The notes under the pieces are model-generated. The model was not told where the DNA came from. It worked only from the letters and a program-made list of their open reading frames with translations, and made no database searches. Shown piece by piece: positions 29,701 to 44,700 of a stretch of 64,000 nt of DNA. Source of the stretch: Enoplolaimus lenunculus (Eukaryota > Nematoda > Enoplea > Enoplida > Thoracostomopsidae); the NCBI GenBank assembly GCA_030248215.1, contig JASANG010003596.1, forward strand, positions 1 to 64,000, written 5' to 3'. Numbering within the stretch: position 1 is the first letter of the stretch; each line of letters opens with the position of its first letter. Both the position numbers and the translations under genes were made by a program.

Positions 29701-32700
29701 AAAAAAACAAGGTACCACATGTACCGGCGTTAAAAAATGTAAATCACGCGTCTCTATGCGTTACTAAACGATCGGACAGCAACTCGCACCTGTAGAATTC
29801 CGAGCCCCTTACTGCCAGCTGACGGGCCTTTTATACCCCAGGCTTTGAAGCTCACCAAAAATTCCTAGAATCAACTGTGATCTTTCGATAAAATGTTAAA
29901 TTTTTTAAAATCTCTAGTTTTTCAATTACAAATTTCGAATTTTAACCGCTTGGAATGCACAACTATTATATTTTAACAGATTTAACCAGTTTTTTTAATT
30001 AAAACTTAAGCATTAAAAGTGGTTAAGAATTTTAATGTATAGTGTTTTGACAGAAATCCTCAAATTTAAAAACAAGTCTGATCTTTAAAACCGCACAAAA
30101 AATAAAAGTCTCTCTTTTGTCATAATGTTTGACCAAAATTCTTAGATTTAAAAACATGTTTGATATTTTTAAAATTAAAATAGTTTTATGATTCAACTAA
30201 TTCGCTTGCAAGCCAAAAAACCACAATATTACCGCACCACACACATATTGTGCAGAATGTGCGCACAAACCACGTGTTCAAGTAAAACAATCCCTGCCTT
30301 ACTCCTCTACTTTTTGCAGCTAAGTTCAAACTTTCTTGGTAATTATTTGTAAAATCCGTAACCGCAATTACCTTTAGACTGACAATTTTGCGCGGATCGA
30401 CACCAGATTTGCAAAAAATCAAGGATTCTGAACACAGACTGGGCAGCAAAACGCTGATAATCTGTCACTGATATATCATGCTGAGCAGAAAATTCGTACG
30501 TAACACACTGCGACAACGATTGCAGAACCGCGGATATTTCATCTCGAATCTAAAATTATGTAGTGCTAGTACAAACAATTCCGGAGCAATTTGGTGTACT
30601 TTCTAAACTTTCAGCAAGTTGTATTATACCAAACCCAGGCTGCAAGCAACCGGAATTTCGATTCCGATTACAATTGAGAATCACACAAAGTTCCGGTTAA
30701 GATTCCGATTGCAGGTATAATAGGAATCAGAATCGTAATTTTTCAGTTTCTAACCTGTATTTTTTAAAATCATGTGACAAATTTTACTATAATTCTGTTT
30801 CTCTGACTGCATTTCTTATATAGGTATGGAAATTATCATAAAAGCATGAAACAGATATATCGATGTGGCACATTATAATTACATACAAGAATTCCGGTAA
30901 AAAATTTCCTGTTTCGATTCCGGTATAAATTTCCTGTTTCGATCCCGGTACAATTCAGTTCGCAGAGCATATTATAAAAGCATTCTGCTTTGTGTTAATA
31001 ATTTCTAATAATATACCGCCGACTTGAGTTTCCCTTAAGTACCTTGTCAGTTTTAGTTCGTGTTCCTTCAAGCATGACATGGATAATTGCTTGGGGCAGC
31101 AGTAACTGAGATATGGCGGTGTCAAGTTCAGCACAGAATGCAATTTTTTCCAATATATCACGCACTCTATCATTCTCGATCTAAAATGCAACAAATAGCA
31201 GTTAAACAGCGTGGAAACTGAGTCCGAAACCAAAAATACTTGTTTTGACTGACTTGCGACATGATACATAATTTATTGAGCGAAGCGAAACTCCGAGCGA
31301 AGCTTGGAGTTTCGCGAAGCGTTTTATGTTTTGTACTTCGGGGTCGAAAGGTGGATGTCCGTCCGTCCGTCCGAAAAGAATCTCAGAAACGGTTGAACCG
31401 ATTTTGATGCACTTTTTGTTTGAATGCCAATTATCCTGGGGTGTTAACCTCGCATTGGGGTTTTAAAATTTTAAGCCGTTTATTAGCTACAGGCTAATTT
31501 CCATAATTAATTAAGCCTAAATTAGAGCTTTCCACAAAGCAATCTAATTTTAGCATTAAAGGGTTTTTGGGTGCGAGGAATCTGCGTAGACTGTTTACAA
31601 ACCTCCAAAACCAATAATTCAGCAGTTAGCTAATAGATAATTTGCATATTAGATTAGTTTATAAGCCTAAATTAGGACTTTTTACAATATTTCACTAATT
31701 ATTAGGTTAAAAGCAATATAAGTTCAGCACTAAAGGGTTTTTAGGTGCGAGAAATTTGAATAAATTGTTTACAAACATCCAAAAACCGATAATTGAATAG
31801 TTAGCTAATAGCTAATTTGCATGTTAGCTTAATTGACAAGGCAAAATTAGGACTTTTAAATTATTTCAATAATTATTAGGGTTTACAGAAGGTTTTTTGG
31901 TGCGAGGAATCGAATAAATTGTTTACAAACGCCTAAAACCGATAATTTAGTAGTCAGCTAATAGATAATTTGCATATAAGCATAATTAATAAGCCTAAAT
32001 TAGGCGTTTTTACAATGTTTCACTAATTAGTAGGGTTACAAGCAATTTAATTGCAGCAATAATGGGTTTTACGGTGTGAGGAGTCCGAATAAATCGTCTG
32101 CAAACCTTTAAAAGCGATTATCGAATAGTTAGCTGATAGATAATTTGCATATTTGCTTAATTGACGAGACAAAATTAGGACTTTTTAAATTATTCCAACA
32201 ATTATTAGGGTGGCTGAAGGGTTTTTGGGTGCAAGGAATCTGAGGAAATTGCTTACAAACCTCCAAAACGGATAAATGAATAGTTAGCTAATAACTAATT
32301 TGCATATTACCTTAATTGCTTACGTGTGTTCGAGCTTCGCTCAATAAATGTAGTCCCACTACGACTGGTTGTAAAAATTGGATCAAGGGGAACATACCAG
32401 AAATCTGCATAAAGCTATTTTGCATAGTGATGTTGGTGAGCTTAATTAGCTATGTTTAGAAACGCGGGAGTTGGTTACAACTATTGCTGGCACCGGTTTT
32501 TGGGAAGAAGCTGTTTACCATTTCGTTTCCATGTTCTGGTGTAACTTTCAACTCCGAGTTTTTGTTACATTTCATTCCTGCCACTTAACTCGCAATAAAC
32601 ATAGGTGGAATCCTGGATATTGTATGTATTCGGCCTCTAGGAACGATGAATAACCGGTCCTTTTACACCAGCTGAAATACTATTTCACAGCAGATATCGT

Positions 32701-35700
32701 TCAAGCTCAATCGATTAGCAGTACAAAACCTCGTTATTTTACAGGGGGTCTCATTTATCATTAATGACGACAGTTGTAGTTAGTCAACGCGACAACAACC
32801 CTGATTTAATCAGTTATACATCTACTCACTGCTTAAATAAAGATTTTTCATTGTATATTTTGCCAATTTGTTTTAACAGAGAGAAAGCTATATTTTTCAA
32901 TATCCGGTTCCGGTATTAAATTTGGTATTTTTTGGATGAATTTTCATGTGTTCAACGTCTGTATAATTTTGAGTTTCATAACTTAAAATTGAACTTCTTT
33001 GTTGAATATTTTTCTGTTACAACAACTGATAGTAGAAGTATGACACCAGCGAAATTTAAGAATTTCAACACGGAATCTAGTTAAAATAGCGGTTTAACAC
33101 TTTAATTTATTTAAGAAATAGCTTGTTAACATATTTGATACCAAATGCCGAAAAGGTCGTGTGATGGGTATTTTTAAGTGAATGTGCTGAAAATTACTTT
33201 ATCGTGACACTTACTTTGCACACTAAGATTTAGATCCGGCGTAAATTCTACTTTTTAGTAACGGTTAAGTTTTCCGTATTTTGTAATTCCGGTTCGCACC
33301 GTAGTTTTAACCAATACAGTGTAGCTCCTGTTGGTAGCACTGGTTGCAATTTTTTACTGTTTGCTTTGCGAAGCCTCAAATTTCACCAAAATATAAGCAG
33401 CAGAAACGAACCGGATTTTAGTTTTACCGGATACCGGAATCGGGTAATAATTATTATAAGACGCGGATGTTAACCGGATAAACCATCTAGATTTGCTGAA
33501 TTTTGGTGAATTGTAAGTCGCGCAAAAGATTTGTTTACCAAATTAAATTTAATTATTCGCATAGATTTTTGCTACTTTAGTGTCAAAAATTAAGCCTTTT
33601 CACTTGTCGAGAAATGCACGCGCACCAGTATATCTAGTATTTCCGCATGTAAAAACAGGTTTATATTATTCCGGATGACAACTGTAAATATCCGGTATTC
33701 GATAGATTTAGAGCGTATACCGGAACCGGATGTCGGTTGTTTGCCTGATATTATACCGATACCGGATATCCGGTTGATTACTGATAAGCAGTATTATTTA
33801 CATCTTGTATAGTTTGCCGCAACCAGCTTTGCAACCAACTGCTATGATTTTGACATTCTGCGCTGGCGAACAAAACTCTGTTAATGTGGCTGGTTGAATT
33901 AGTTGGAAAACTGGAAGTCCTTGGAACATAGCTTAAAAATAAAAAACTTCTGTTAGAACAGCTAACGTCACGGACAGAATTAAGTGCGCAGAAACCGCAA
34001 TCGCGTCGTCTGTAACCGCAATTATTTCAACCGCGTCTGTACCCGCAGTTTTAGCTGCGTGTATACTGCAATTTTAACCGCGTCCGTAACCGCGAAACTT
34101 CCTGCACAACCGCGATCGCGGTTTTTGCGTTCAAGTGAATCCCGTAAATTACGATTGCGAGCTATCGCGATCGCGTATGCGAGCAATCGCGCGTAGAAAA
34201 GCGTTTGTGTCGCAATCGCGGTTGCACTAAATTCTATCCGTGACTGTACATTTAAATAAACACATATCACTATGGCGTGGCGATATACTTTCTAATAATT
34301 TAATGTCATCTGGCGCCCTCCGTCACATTGCAATGTCGTACGCGAGTATATCATGTAATGTACTTGGAATTTGAAACACGGCTTACTCATTGCTGATTTG
34401 TGAAGACTCTGACGAATAAGTGCGTACATAAGGAGTATGATTAGTTGTCACATTTCAAGTCACTACGATATTACGATTTAGTTACATACTTTATTAGCAA
34501 ATAACGCAACTATTGTCAATTACTAATCTATCGCTAGCTAGTCAACGAGTTATTGCTCTAAGTGGACGCGACTGCAATTTGATAGTTTCTGCAAAGATTT
34601 GTAAAACATTACTTCTTGTTTTTAATACGACAGTCACCAAATTGAAATGCATAATACAGTTTGTTAGCCGTTTTCAATTCTTAGATGCAAAAATTTAAGA
34701 ATATTATAGTTGTTAGCTAGTGATTCGGAAGCTGACTTTGGCCCAAGATCTGTCCAATAAAATCCAATCGAATGCATCACTTACGAACTATTAAATAGCG
34801 GCAGTACAGTTGACTTCACGTTATCGCTTAGCGCAGACCAAATTGTAAAAGGCAACGTTCCGGCGTCATTTCGACTCAGTTTCAAATTGTAAAATTTTAC
34901 AACTTCTTGGATTGCATATGAAAGCAGATCGTGCGCCTAAAGCTGGAAATTCCAAAATAAGTTTGCTTTTACGAGCATGTTATTCCTGCCCCAAACTATT
35001 GCGTGGGCATGACCAGATTGCCTTTGTGGACAGTTCGTTATTCAATTTTGAAACCAATACCACTTCCCATTTCTGGTTCTTTAGCAACACACCTATTTCG
35101 GATTATTTACAAAATACGGTGCTACTTATAGCCTGCCGAGTTTGACTTTTCAACATACCAGTTTAGAAGCCATGAATAAAATGAATCAGACAAGAATAAA
35201 ACGAGTGACAAAGATAGTTGTCAAGATCCAGGTAAGTCTGGTTCGTCGGTTCGTAAAAATAACAATAAATTTCTCTAGTTACTATAATTGATCTAACCCA
35301 TTTATTTGATGCAGACACTAGACACTGTGCTAGTAATTCTATTAGATAAATCGCAAACGACGGATCTGCCTTTGAGTTAGTCAAATCTGCAAAGTCAACA
35401 AATTGCACGCTGTCTGGCTGAAATAAAATAATTATTAACTTTGACACTGGCTTACAATGGCTGCAACACTATCCACTCCTGACAACAAAACGTGTGCTCT
35501 ATTTTCTTGTTGCAGAAACTTTAATGTTAAGTATTGTTTGATACTGCCGCTCGAAAAATAGATTATATTTTGTCTATAAGCATTGTTTAGCTGCAACACA
35601 TCAAAAACTTATTATCCAACAACTATGAAAAACTACCTAACAAAATGATATCGTAACAACATAGGCTCCCAAGAATTTCGTGAACTAACTTGTGTAATCA

Positions 35701-38700
35701 ATCACATGTCCTTTTCTCGCAGTACAATAGCCGACAAAACTTAACGCTTTGGGTTAATTACTTCGGGTATACTGCGAACGGCACAAAATAACGATTAAAA
35801 ATTCAGTATCCAGCACCGGGTCCAATATCCGTTATCCCTTATCCAATGCACTCTGACTCTGTTTTTGAAAAATTACCCCAATTAAAGCAGTCAACTTAGT
35901 CCGGCATCCATGCAGACGACCTGGATCTATCGCGCCGAGAGCTCCAACACATGCTGCTGTTTCCGATGCCAATTGGGAACTAGGATTCGTTGTGAATAAA
36001 ACGTGCATCAGCACTGCAATACAGTCAGTGATAACCGGATCAATGTCTTCTTGTTCGGTCAGAAGCGAATATATTGACTGCTGTAACAAGAAAGCAATAC
36101 GAAAATAAGCGACACTGGTTGCTTATTTTTCATTTTTCGACTTATCTGACGTGCCCAATTAATTGTCGGTTCTGCACTCACCCTTCAAGGGACGGAATTT
36201 AATATCCGGCCAAAAACCGATAACATTATTCGGTTCCGGAATGAACCTACCCAATACCGGATATTAACGTTGGCTTAACGTTGGCGGTTCCAAATTTCGC
36301 AAAACTGCTTTTTTCAAATGAGCGTCTTTAACAGCTTTCTGCGATTGCATTTTGGACAACCCCAAAATTTCATGTTTTGATGCACTAAATTAATACTAAA
36401 AATTCAATCTAACAATTCAATGATTATATACGATTGCGCGGCTCAAATACTTCAATCTTTGTAAATTTAAATGATATCCGGTTCCGGTGTCACGTGAAAA
36501 ACCGACCCCTCAAAAAATGACCCCCGGGCACGTTTTCATAGGGGTCCAATTTTCACAGTACTGTCGTGTAAAAAATGACAACCATTTAAAGAGTCCCGCG
36601 GTCAGTTTTACACAAAACCACTAAAATTATCCTCTGTGAAAATAAAATAGTTCCGCTGGCGAATCTTCTTAAGCATAGTGAAAGCTTAATTTACATAACA
36701 AAACTAAACAAACCTGTCTTGCCGCTCATAATTTGAGGAACAGACGAAGAAGCTAATTTATGTTCAAGAAACCATTTAAGGGAAAATTGAAAACAAACAC
36801 ATACATTGGCGTAGCCAGGATTTGGTTTGGATTGATAAGTTAACTTATCGAAAGCAATTTAATAGATAAATAATGAAGAATTTTTATGCAACGTATTACA
36901 AAGATGTAAGATTAAAATTAAAATTTCAAATTCAGTTTCCGATTGGTTGTGCAATCGGAATCGGAACTCGTTTCGAACCGGAATTCTAATTGGAATCGGA
37001 ATTCCGGTTGCACCCTGACGGTTTCCAAATGTGAAGTATTAGCCATTTGCCCTGAAGTTTTGCTAATGCCGATACTGATTCGTATTTTCAAATTTTGCCG
37101 ATGTAAAACCTACATATGTCGATAGCGATGTCGATAATAAATATTACTAAATTATATGGTCATAAACACAGAGTTAAAACCTAACAAGCATAAACAACTA
37201 TGACAAACTGTTAATTTCGCCAAATTTCATAGTGTATTAAGCATATGCAAGTCTATTGAATGACCACCACATCTCACTGACGTCACCTACCATGGGAAGG
37301 GCGTTATATTAAACACATTTATTTAGAAACCAATTCCTTGTCATTCCTTCTGCAACATTTAGATAGTTCATTCTTATATTGGCCGTGCAAAAACGGCTGG
37401 GTTCTTTTTTATACGCGTCACTTTTTACACGGCAGCACTAAAAAATCGGACCCCCATGAAAATGTGCCCGGGAATCATTTGGGGGGGGGCATTTTTTATG
37501 CAATACCGGTAATGAATTCACCAATCGGCTCCGGTTGTGGTATCCGGTAAACTAATATCCGGTTGCAGCATGCTCTGTACCGCGGCGTGTTCTTTAGAGG
37601 ATTAGTTCATCACATCACAGCTACAACGACAACACTAAAATGATACCATCAGCATCAGCAACCAAAATGAGTTTTATTTGAATGTTTAGCGGATATTTTT
37701 TTAAATCTTTTTACCCATGTCCAAGCTAATGAAGTGGATGTTTTCTTAAAGCCTCCCCACTTATTCTGAAATGCAGTCGCCAACGCGTGTTGTCTCTCGT
37801 TCTGAACTGATGTCAGGTAAATTTAACTTCGGTTGTAACTTGGATGCAGCAGAGAGAAATACACAAACCTGATTTTCGGCCAACAAAATTCGTAACTTTC
37901 GCATGACATAGAAACGAAATTCCGATTTATCACGAGTCAATATGTCAACACAGCGTCGGAGATTATCAACGAAGCTTGAATCCCCTCGCAATTCGGGCAA
38001 TGTGCATTGTTGCGCTATAAATTCACCCTCAGCAGAGCCATGCAGCACATATGCAACATCATAACGAGCCCCAGACAGTTGAGGTATATCAGCCTACAAA
38101 AATTATGCTTTAAATGATTTGAGCGTTACGCACTTAGTGCGTGCTATGCAACGCTGCCAGGCAAAAACAAACGTCAAAAAGATCAGATCTGCCATTGTCC
38201 AGCGCCAAGTAAAATTCATTATCAAGAATTTTACTAAAATTACGACAAAAATAAAATAATTTTATTAGTATATAAACCTTGACAATCACCGAATATAAAC
38301 CATCAAAGATAGATTTTCACTTTAGGTGGATAATGAAAATCCAAAATACAGCAATTACGTGAATACCTATCTTCATCTAAGATTATTTCACCAATAATAC
38401 AGCAAAAAAGAAAGTTAAAATGAATTTTTCGGTGCCATGTATTTTTCTCTTTTCGGTTCTGGTAATTACTTTAAATTCTGGTTCCTGTAATTACTTCAAG
38501 TTCCGGTTCCGGTAAATTGTAATTCAACTTCGGGTTTAATTTTAAGCAGTGTCAATAACACGTTCTTAACTATTAATCTATTGACCCACAGCCAATCAAA
38601 ACAGCCCAAAAAAGTTAAAATTAACATGACATACCTTCATACATTATAATCGGTATTAAATTAGTGGGATTCTCCGCATTTGTTTGAACCGTGAATCATA

Positions 38701-41700
38701 AAAATTAATGAATTCATACTTACCACCTATGGTTAGTGTTATTCCAATTTAGGCAAAACAACTTTTTATTTAAGGCTATAACAACCATCTGCAACCGTTT
38801 GCTAGAAAGCAAATCTAACCGAAAACAGATATTTCAGTATTGAATCTCCCTTAGACGGAAACGCTTTTAGTAGCGGCCACAATGTTACTAACGCGTGCGG
38901 CAAAAGCGCGTTTAGTTCGTGTACTCCAATCCCACGAACAAACGCGTTCCACGCGTCGAATGAAATTTCTGCCAGAGCCCCCGACATAGGGACTATATTC
39001 ATCGCAGTAAAAAGCGTTTTTAGCACTTTTCCATGAATCTGAAACGTTAATTTGAAATTCAAACTGATTGAATATCACAACTGCAAAGCAGAAAACAGTA
39101 CAGTAAATCGCATTTCAACCATTTCAAAGCCAGGTAAGAACAGACGCAAGGTACATAATTTGAAACCAATTATGATGCTTATAAAACAACATTTGAAACT
39201 TATATAGGCGCAATCGCGCGTCGATGCACGCATAAATTAATAACCGCAGTTTCAAGCATTTGTGTTCGTCCGCCCACGAGAACTGAGCACTGTATTATGA
39301 CTGCAACTGCATGGATTTTAATTTTCGCCCAGGACACAAATCGCAGGACAGGACACAAATCGCAAGTTTTTTAACAAAGTTGTAATCAGTATAAAATGTG
39401 ATTGCATATTGATCGTCTACGGGAGCTAACATAGGACGCTACAACACACTGTCAGTTAAATGCAGCATAGTCCTGAGTGTGATTTTTTGTAAGCAAACAA
39501 CTTCTGTGCTCGTTTGCATATATTCAATTTACGTACCTGATTTAAGTCTTTGACTGGGCACCATTTGATGACTATAACTAAACTCCGAAACGCTATCAGT
39601 TTTTCGCTTGTCAAATATACTGAACACGAAAAAATTTCTTCAAATGCTAGCAAAACACCAAGCCACCGTGGTCGGATGTAATCCATAACTACACCACGTG
39701 ACTCCACTGTAGAACTTGCGGACGTTAATTGATTTGTATTCACGTCGGAATGTTTGTCAATTTCTAAATTATTCTGTAAACCGTGTTACAAAAGTTACCA
39801 TCTTGATCAAACATTTCAAATTTCTAAAACCGCTCAAATTTACCGTAAAAAGTAGCCGCGTAGTATGTTTTCTAAAATTTTATTCTTGTAACTTGATTTT
39901 AAATTACGATTTGAGTCCTTTCAGCAAACAACACATTTCATTGCCTCGTCAGATTCATTCCACATGCATGCATACATGCCACAACGACATCTAACACACT
40001 GATCTAATATAATTTTATTACTATTATTACTCTTATTATTACTGTAGATTGAATTGAATTACTTAAAAGAACATTTATAAAAAATTTGGCCGTTATGAAT
40101 TTTTCACAGCCTTACCGGTTTCAGGTTTTAGTCATGGGCTTTTAGAGTTACGTTTCCGGTGTTTTATAAACATATGGTTGCATGCTGAGTACAATGCGTT
40201 TTTACTTATTATCTTCACGATAGCACAAATGGCTTGTTCTTCGTCGGCACTGAGATATATGACTGACTCAACAAAACATTGGTGAACTGATAACTCAACA
40301 TAATCAATGAATGATACACGGGCTTCTGATGAGTGATGTCCTTGGTCCACAATGTAACTGGCAATCCGATTGATATCTTGTTCACTGTACGATGTTTTAA
40401 GATACATTGCATGATAAATATGTCTGAAAAAGCATTAAAAACACATAAGTGGTTTCTTATTAACTCATTGGCTGGGTTTCTAAAATCATACTTATGTATT
40501 TAATTAAATCTTCGAGCAAACACCAAATGCCAATCATTGCCATAACAAGAAAGTAATTGTTTTGTTTTACGTTGAGGAGGAACCAATAGTCTACAAATTT
40601 AATTTGATCAAGGTTAGGATACCTGAATGGTAACTTTACAATCTATCAGATTTAGTCAGCGTATCAAGTATTTACTTAACTTACGTACGCTCTTAAAAAG
40701 GACAAAATGGCTAAGTAATTACTTAACACGTACTTAAATACTAAGTCGTACTTACGTAGGGTTTTAGAAACCCAGCCATTGTGCCGCAACTCAACAATCC
40801 ACGGCTTGGCGGAAGACTAAATAAAAGAAAGTTAGTACGACAAACAAAATTCCATTGCCATCAAAAGGTAACTAAAAACACAATAAAAGAAGGGAACAAT
40901 TAAGCAAAAAGTAAACCAAATTCACTTTACCTAAAATTATTAATTAGCAATTTTTGACGATTAACTCCCAAGAATAAACCCATAATCTTCATCCATGGTA
41001 ATGGTCCAGGATTTGTGACAATGGCAGGAATAAAATAGCGTTGATTTTCAGTCAACAGGCTAACTACATCAGCATCGCCATTTGGCAAATAATAGTGCAA
41101 AATATTGGCAAGGTTACCTGCAGCAACAAAAATATTATGTTAAATTAAGCGCGATTAACTAGGCGCCACTGAAAACCTGACACCGGAAATTACTTCTATA
41201 ATGATGGCAAAGTAGCAGGGTTCCACCGGAATTACTTAAAAAACTACATTACTGTTAGTTCTGGTTTTTCTGAGGTTTTTTGGCAAATTGGAATCATTCA
41301 AAAACAAAAAATTTGCATTTCAACATATTCATATTACACAACCCAGGATGTCGTCGTCGGAATTGTTACCAGCTCGCTTCAGAGAATACACAGTGCAATC
41401 AATTCCATACTCACAATTGTGGATAATAATTGCAAGCCAAAATACCACCAGTCGAGTTAAAAAACAACAGCAACAATGTCAACCTACACAACGCATTGTG
41501 AACCCAGGCTTTCAAAGTTGAATCGTGTCTGCTTGACCGACTGCTTTCGGTACTGCTTCCACTTGACCTTGACGAGTCACTCGTTACTGAAGCTTTGGAT
41601 TTAACGCTACATCGCAGAGCTGGTATGCTTTCTTTGCCCGCATTTACGATGGGTTTGTCAGCTGAAACCGGTAGCGGAACTTTGAAAACACCGCACATCG

Positions 41701-44700
41701 AATCTTGGACTGCGTTTGTACTATCAATTTCACCTTTCGCACCGATTACGCCCGGGTAGTCAGTATCATTACCTGCTAACTCTTTGCCCTGTTTAGGCTG
41801 CTCTGAACTCGCGTTACAATCATCTGTCGTGACTGTCTTAGCTGCCGCCTCGTCATATGTAGCATTAAAACGCTGAACCAAAAGTTCAAAACATGTTTTC
41901 AAAAATCGACGACACCAATGAGTGTATGTTGTTGTACGTTTTGTGCTTTTAGAAGTCCGTTCCAATTCAGATTTTATGATTCGCGTTTCTTGATCCTCGT
42001 AGGCCGAACAAGAACTCCAAATTTGTTCAAGGCCTTCTGCGATAAATGCCGGTTGTAACAGCCGCATGTCACTGTTGTCAGTTATATGGCAACCGAACAG
42101 TAATAAATCACAAACGATCATGCTTAGAACGGCAGTATTAAGGTACGACACTCTGAAAAGCACAAGGCCATAAGGCAATACATTATCTTCCGCAAAGGGC
42201 TACAGCCGTAGGTCTAATAGCAGGGTGCGACCGGATATTAATAAACAAATATCGGAACCGTATATTGAATTTTTACCAGGAACGGATATAGCACATAAAT
42301 ATGCGCACTGTTGAATGTATATAATCAATATATTTATTGAGTTAAGGGAATTCTAATTGTTAGCATGGATTTTTATCTCCATTTCAGTTAGCGAAAAACT
42401 TACCATCTTTACTTGTCTACAAAGATATTCGCAGCAAGATGTTACATATGTCCAAATGTCAAAACTCTAAACCAGTTTTGTGCTATTCTGGACCACTACC
42501 GTAAATATATGGTATCCGGTGGATACCGGAACCGTATAAGAATATCGGTTTTTGCCGGATATTAAACCAGAACCGAATATCTGGTCGCATTCTACTAATA
42601 AGCAGTGTTTATTCCTTGAAAGCACTTTTAGCCTAGAGGCCATGGCTGTTGTGTCACTGAAATCTGCGAAATTTTCAAGCAATTTACAGCTTCGGTAAAC
42701 AGGTTAGCATTGGTTGAGCAATTGGCAAAAATGTAAATAAGTGGTACCAAAATAACGGTGCAATAAATACAATTATTGCCAATGAAGTAAAGCGATAATA
42801 TAACAGGTTTTTATTCATGTAAAGTACACAGCATTCTGACACGAAAAATCTCAATAATAAATGAAAGCAACTATAGAACGATGCTCAAAGTGACACTAAA
42901 TTCGCAAACAGAAACTTTTAATGCAAGACCAACACTTACTGTGCAACTGCAACGCAATATTGGACAACTACAGACAGTTCGCGAATATTGTTTGATATTT
43001 TTAATGTTTCCATATTTTTGTAGAGTACGGTTGACAGCTGTTCACTAACGCTTCGTGCGTCGATGCAAGCTAGTGTCCGACTGAAACAATACTAGCAAGA
43101 TTTTGAATGATTAATCAAAGTAAGCGGAGCATTACAAACTATTAAACTTTATTTTACGCGAATTTTCCGTTATTTAACGAAGCTAAGACTAACAATTCGT
43201 GTGTCGAAGTGGCAAGCGGGAAGCTGAAACAAATGTGTTGCAAATAAAATCAGTTCCTACAAAAAACAAACCATAAGGCGGTTTTCAACTGGTCGTTTTC
43301 TTTATAAGCCAGTGGCATCAAAGACAACAACAGCTTGTCACGCGTTGCACTCGGTCCAAAATGCCTGAATACACGGCATAGTTGTTTACATGCAACTGAA
43401 ACACACAAACCAAGGATCACAATCAAATATCTTTCTCAAACCGGAACTAAATTTTGCGATAAGTATGTAAATAAATAAAGCAGAATGACTGTACCTGTCG
43501 CAGAGTTAAGTTGTTCATATTTTATAATTAATTTCAAGAAATTGCTTTTAATAGTATATATGTATACAACATATTAATCCACAGATTTCGCAAACCATAA
43601 CAGATATAGTTGTGGCATTTCGACGACAGAACAAAATCGAAACTACATCGACTATTATTAGTTCGTTCCATTTCGAAAAAGACCATCCGCTTACGAATCA
43701 AAATGTCATCTGAAGTCGTGGTATCAAACAAACATTGCAATTGCTCCAAACCAAACATCCTGACACTGCGAGTCGGTGGACATAAAAGACTTGTTGATTC
43801 ATCTAGAATGAAATAAATTTTCCTCAACAACAAGGGTGTAGCCGACAAGGAGGCGGGGTAAGATGACCCCGTGCAATTTAGGTAGTTGTTTTTAGACATG
43901 AGCTCAGTTTGCAACGAAAAAAACCCGACTTCGAAAAATTTATACAATGTACCCAACCATTTCAAAATCCTACCTACGCCCATGCTCAGGAACAGTGTAA
44001 ATTACCATGAGCGGTTATATGAACTGTGTTTAAAGTAACAAATATGAAGTTCTAAACTACAATAAGCGGTAACTGGAGAATTTGGGCGGCGGCTTGCGTT
44101 GGCGTATGCAACCCGTAACGCGACGTTCTTTATGTGTCCATTAGTGTACCAAATATTTGAAAACAACCTTGAGGAAATGGAAACGCCTGATCGCAATCGC
44201 AAATTTTACACTTGAATTCCACTGAATTCTTTGAACTTCTGAAATATAATTTTTTGAAACAAATGACATTGTTTGCAAAATTTTGATAATTCTGAGGCTT
44301 ATAGAAAGTAGCACGTGCTGTTTCCAACAGTATAAATTATGTAAAAAGCACTATGCAACACACTTCACGAAATAAAGCACAATATGTTTGCTTACAACTT
44401 CTTGGTCGTAAAATACTTACCTTCGAAGGCCGTTTTCATCATTTCGTGAACTCGTGGCTACGCACAACAACTTGCCGAGTTCCGCAAGCAAGAAGTTTTT
44501 GACGTTCAACGGCGTAGACGAAGATACAATCCCAGGGCTAACAACAAAAAATCAGCACAGTGCAATAAACTGACTATACAAACAGCGTGCAAATCTTACC
44601 TTAAGCATTACTTTGCTGGCTTTATCGAGATAATTTCGAAGCACATTGAAAATAAAACTAAACCAAGTATTATGGAAACCACAACGCGGTTTTCTGTATA

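Noticed and set aside
33984-34270. Overlapping Arg-rich ORFs on both strands
   Set aside because: Artefacts of the palindromic CCGCAATCGCG MITE.
42467-42682. 71-codon minus-strand ORF beside ATR exon 27
   Set aside because: Most of it is the end of a CCGGATA-family element, and no exon is needed here by phase.
44600-44657. Small exon-like stretch with a GTAAGA donor
   Set aside because: It puts exon 22 out of phase, while direct joining of exons 21 and 22 reproduces the human alignment.
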